A stretch of DNA of 64,000 bases. Source: an uncultured Sphingomonadaceae bacterium (GTDB taxonomy: Bacteria > Pseudomonadota > Alphaproteobacteria > Sphingomonadales > Sphingomonadaceae). The position numbers and the translations under genes are program-made. Shown here piece by piece: positions 63,480 through 64,000 of the stretch. The stretch lies in NCBI GenBank assembly GCA_937995515.1, contig CALKJZ010000005.1:62001-126000 (forward strand). The letters are read 5' to 3'. Every line of letters begins with the position of its first letter. Within the stretch, counting starts at the first letter, position 1. The notes under the pieces are model-generated. The model made no database searches. It saw only the letters and a list, made by a program, of their open reading frames with translations, and was not told where the DNA came from.

Positions 63480-64000
63480 CCGCCGTCAGCCGGCGGCCTC
63501 CACGCCAGCAGATGTGCGCCACCGTGGGCCAGCAAGGCGTACGCGATGCCATTGCACCAGAACAGCCAGCCGAAGGCAAGGCTCGGCAGCAGGTTTCAGA
63601 CCAGCGCGACCGCCACCAGGGCCCACGCGGGTGCGGGCAGAGCCGCGCGCAAGAGCGGCAGATGGCGGGCAGCAAAGACCTGCACCGCGAGCAGCATGGC
63701 CGCTGCGACGGCGGCCGGAAGAAGGCCACGGCGCCGGCCAGCCGACCGCCATCCGATCGAGGCGAGACGCAGCATGAGGCCCCGGCGCATCCGAGGCTCC
63801 CTGCCGACGCCACCTCGGGGCGTCCGCGTGAGGTGCGGCAGGCGGATCGCAGCGACTGCCGCCCGGGGCCTGTCGGCCGCAGCCATCGGCCCGGCCGACC
63901 AGCGCCCGTGGGCCAGCAGCGGCACAACCACGGGCGCCGCCACCTGCGCGACAGCAACAAGGCCGGGGACGAACCGACGCAGATCGCCCGGCCCCGAACG
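63480..64000 (-). pseudogene. Broken membrane-protein frame, possibly CPBP (CAAX protease-like), partial
   Basis: A minus-strand frame enters from outside the window and runs to an in-frame TGA at 63596-63598. Immediately after it the same frame continues as NLLPSLAFGWLFWCNGIAYALLAHGGAHLL. This looks like the end of a CPBP-type membrane protein, in which a membrane helix with FGWLYW is followed by a His-rich helix. Hydrophobic text also precedes the stop (AAVAAAMLLAVQVFAA, APAWALVAVALV). The frame has no natural stop before groES. I read it as a gene interrupted by a stop codon; the family is tentative. Confidence 0.4.

Overview
The window is a high-GC stretch (roughly 70% G+C by eye, not computed) from an alphaproteobacterium, most likely of the order Sphingomonadales. 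The reasons are the S41 protease–dsbB–coq7 block, ffh-rpsP-rimM-trmD-rplS, ybgC-tolQRAB-pal, the divergent pair rph-rdgB-hemW / hrcA-grpE, a groESL operon carrying a CIRCE element, a large TonB-dependent receptor, and alphaproteobacterial-type heat-shock promoters. Start and stop codons overlap by ATGA or GTGA at many junctions, so operons are tightly packed. No tRNA, rRNA or CRISPR array was seen.

Layout. 1-10.8 kb: housekeeping genes for an envelope protease, disulfide bonds, ubiquinone, SRP, ribosome and tRNA maturation, the Tol-Pal envelope machine and the isoprenoid enzyme IspG. 10.8-18 kb: a gene-poor stretch with a degenerate 15-bp repeat, then a minus-strand cassette read from right to left as TonB-dependent receptor, MFS transporter, nitrilase-like protein lacking its catalytic Cys and Lys, SAM methyltransferase with a long N-terminal extension, and a 122-residue unknown protein. 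This is the best candidate here for an undescribed system. It diverges from a DUF1330 gene across a region with two palindromes. 18-22.2 kb: small accessory genes, infC with a probable AUA start, a periplasmic DUF442-type phosphatase and a GST. 22.3-28.2 kb: a plus-strand catabolic cluster (P450, thioesterase, SnoaL-ABM fusion, APH-type kinase, acyl-CoA dehydrogenase, Nudix, lipocalin-like protein). Its kinase/dehydrogenase pair resembles the LvaA/LvaC module that removes a 4-hydroxyl from acyl-CoA. 28.1-32.4 kb: a minus-strand run of a Tat-exported molybdopterin dehydrogenase subunit, hemH, phaB and a ribbon-helix-helix protein.

32.4-46.5 kb: a 192-bp element with perfect 34-bp terminal inverted repeats lies next to an exact sigma-54 promoter. 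That promoter faces a receiver-less sigma-54 activator followed by a flagellar operon, fliEFGHIJKLMNOPQR-flhB. FliM lacks the usual CheY-binding N-terminus and FliN carries a long low-complexity N-terminus. 46.5-51.3 kb: FAD oxidoreductase, cell-wall amidase, TetR regulator, DUF2459 protein and MDR oxidoreductase. 51.3-60.3 kb: hemW/rdgB/rph against hrcA-grpE, a metalloprotease-like protein, a PCuAC copper chaperone and dnaK-dnaJ with a leader of about 200 nt. 60.3-64 kb: a decayed region with an IS256-type transposase remnant, then groESL with terminator, promoter and CIRCE, and a broken membrane-protein frame at the edge.

Three heat-shock promoters (hrcA, dnaK, groES) share the same 16-nt spacer, while CIRCE was found only at groES. 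This suggests sigma-32 control of all three and HrcA control of groESL alone. Long open frames on the strand opposite real genes are common here and were treated as shadows of high GC content.
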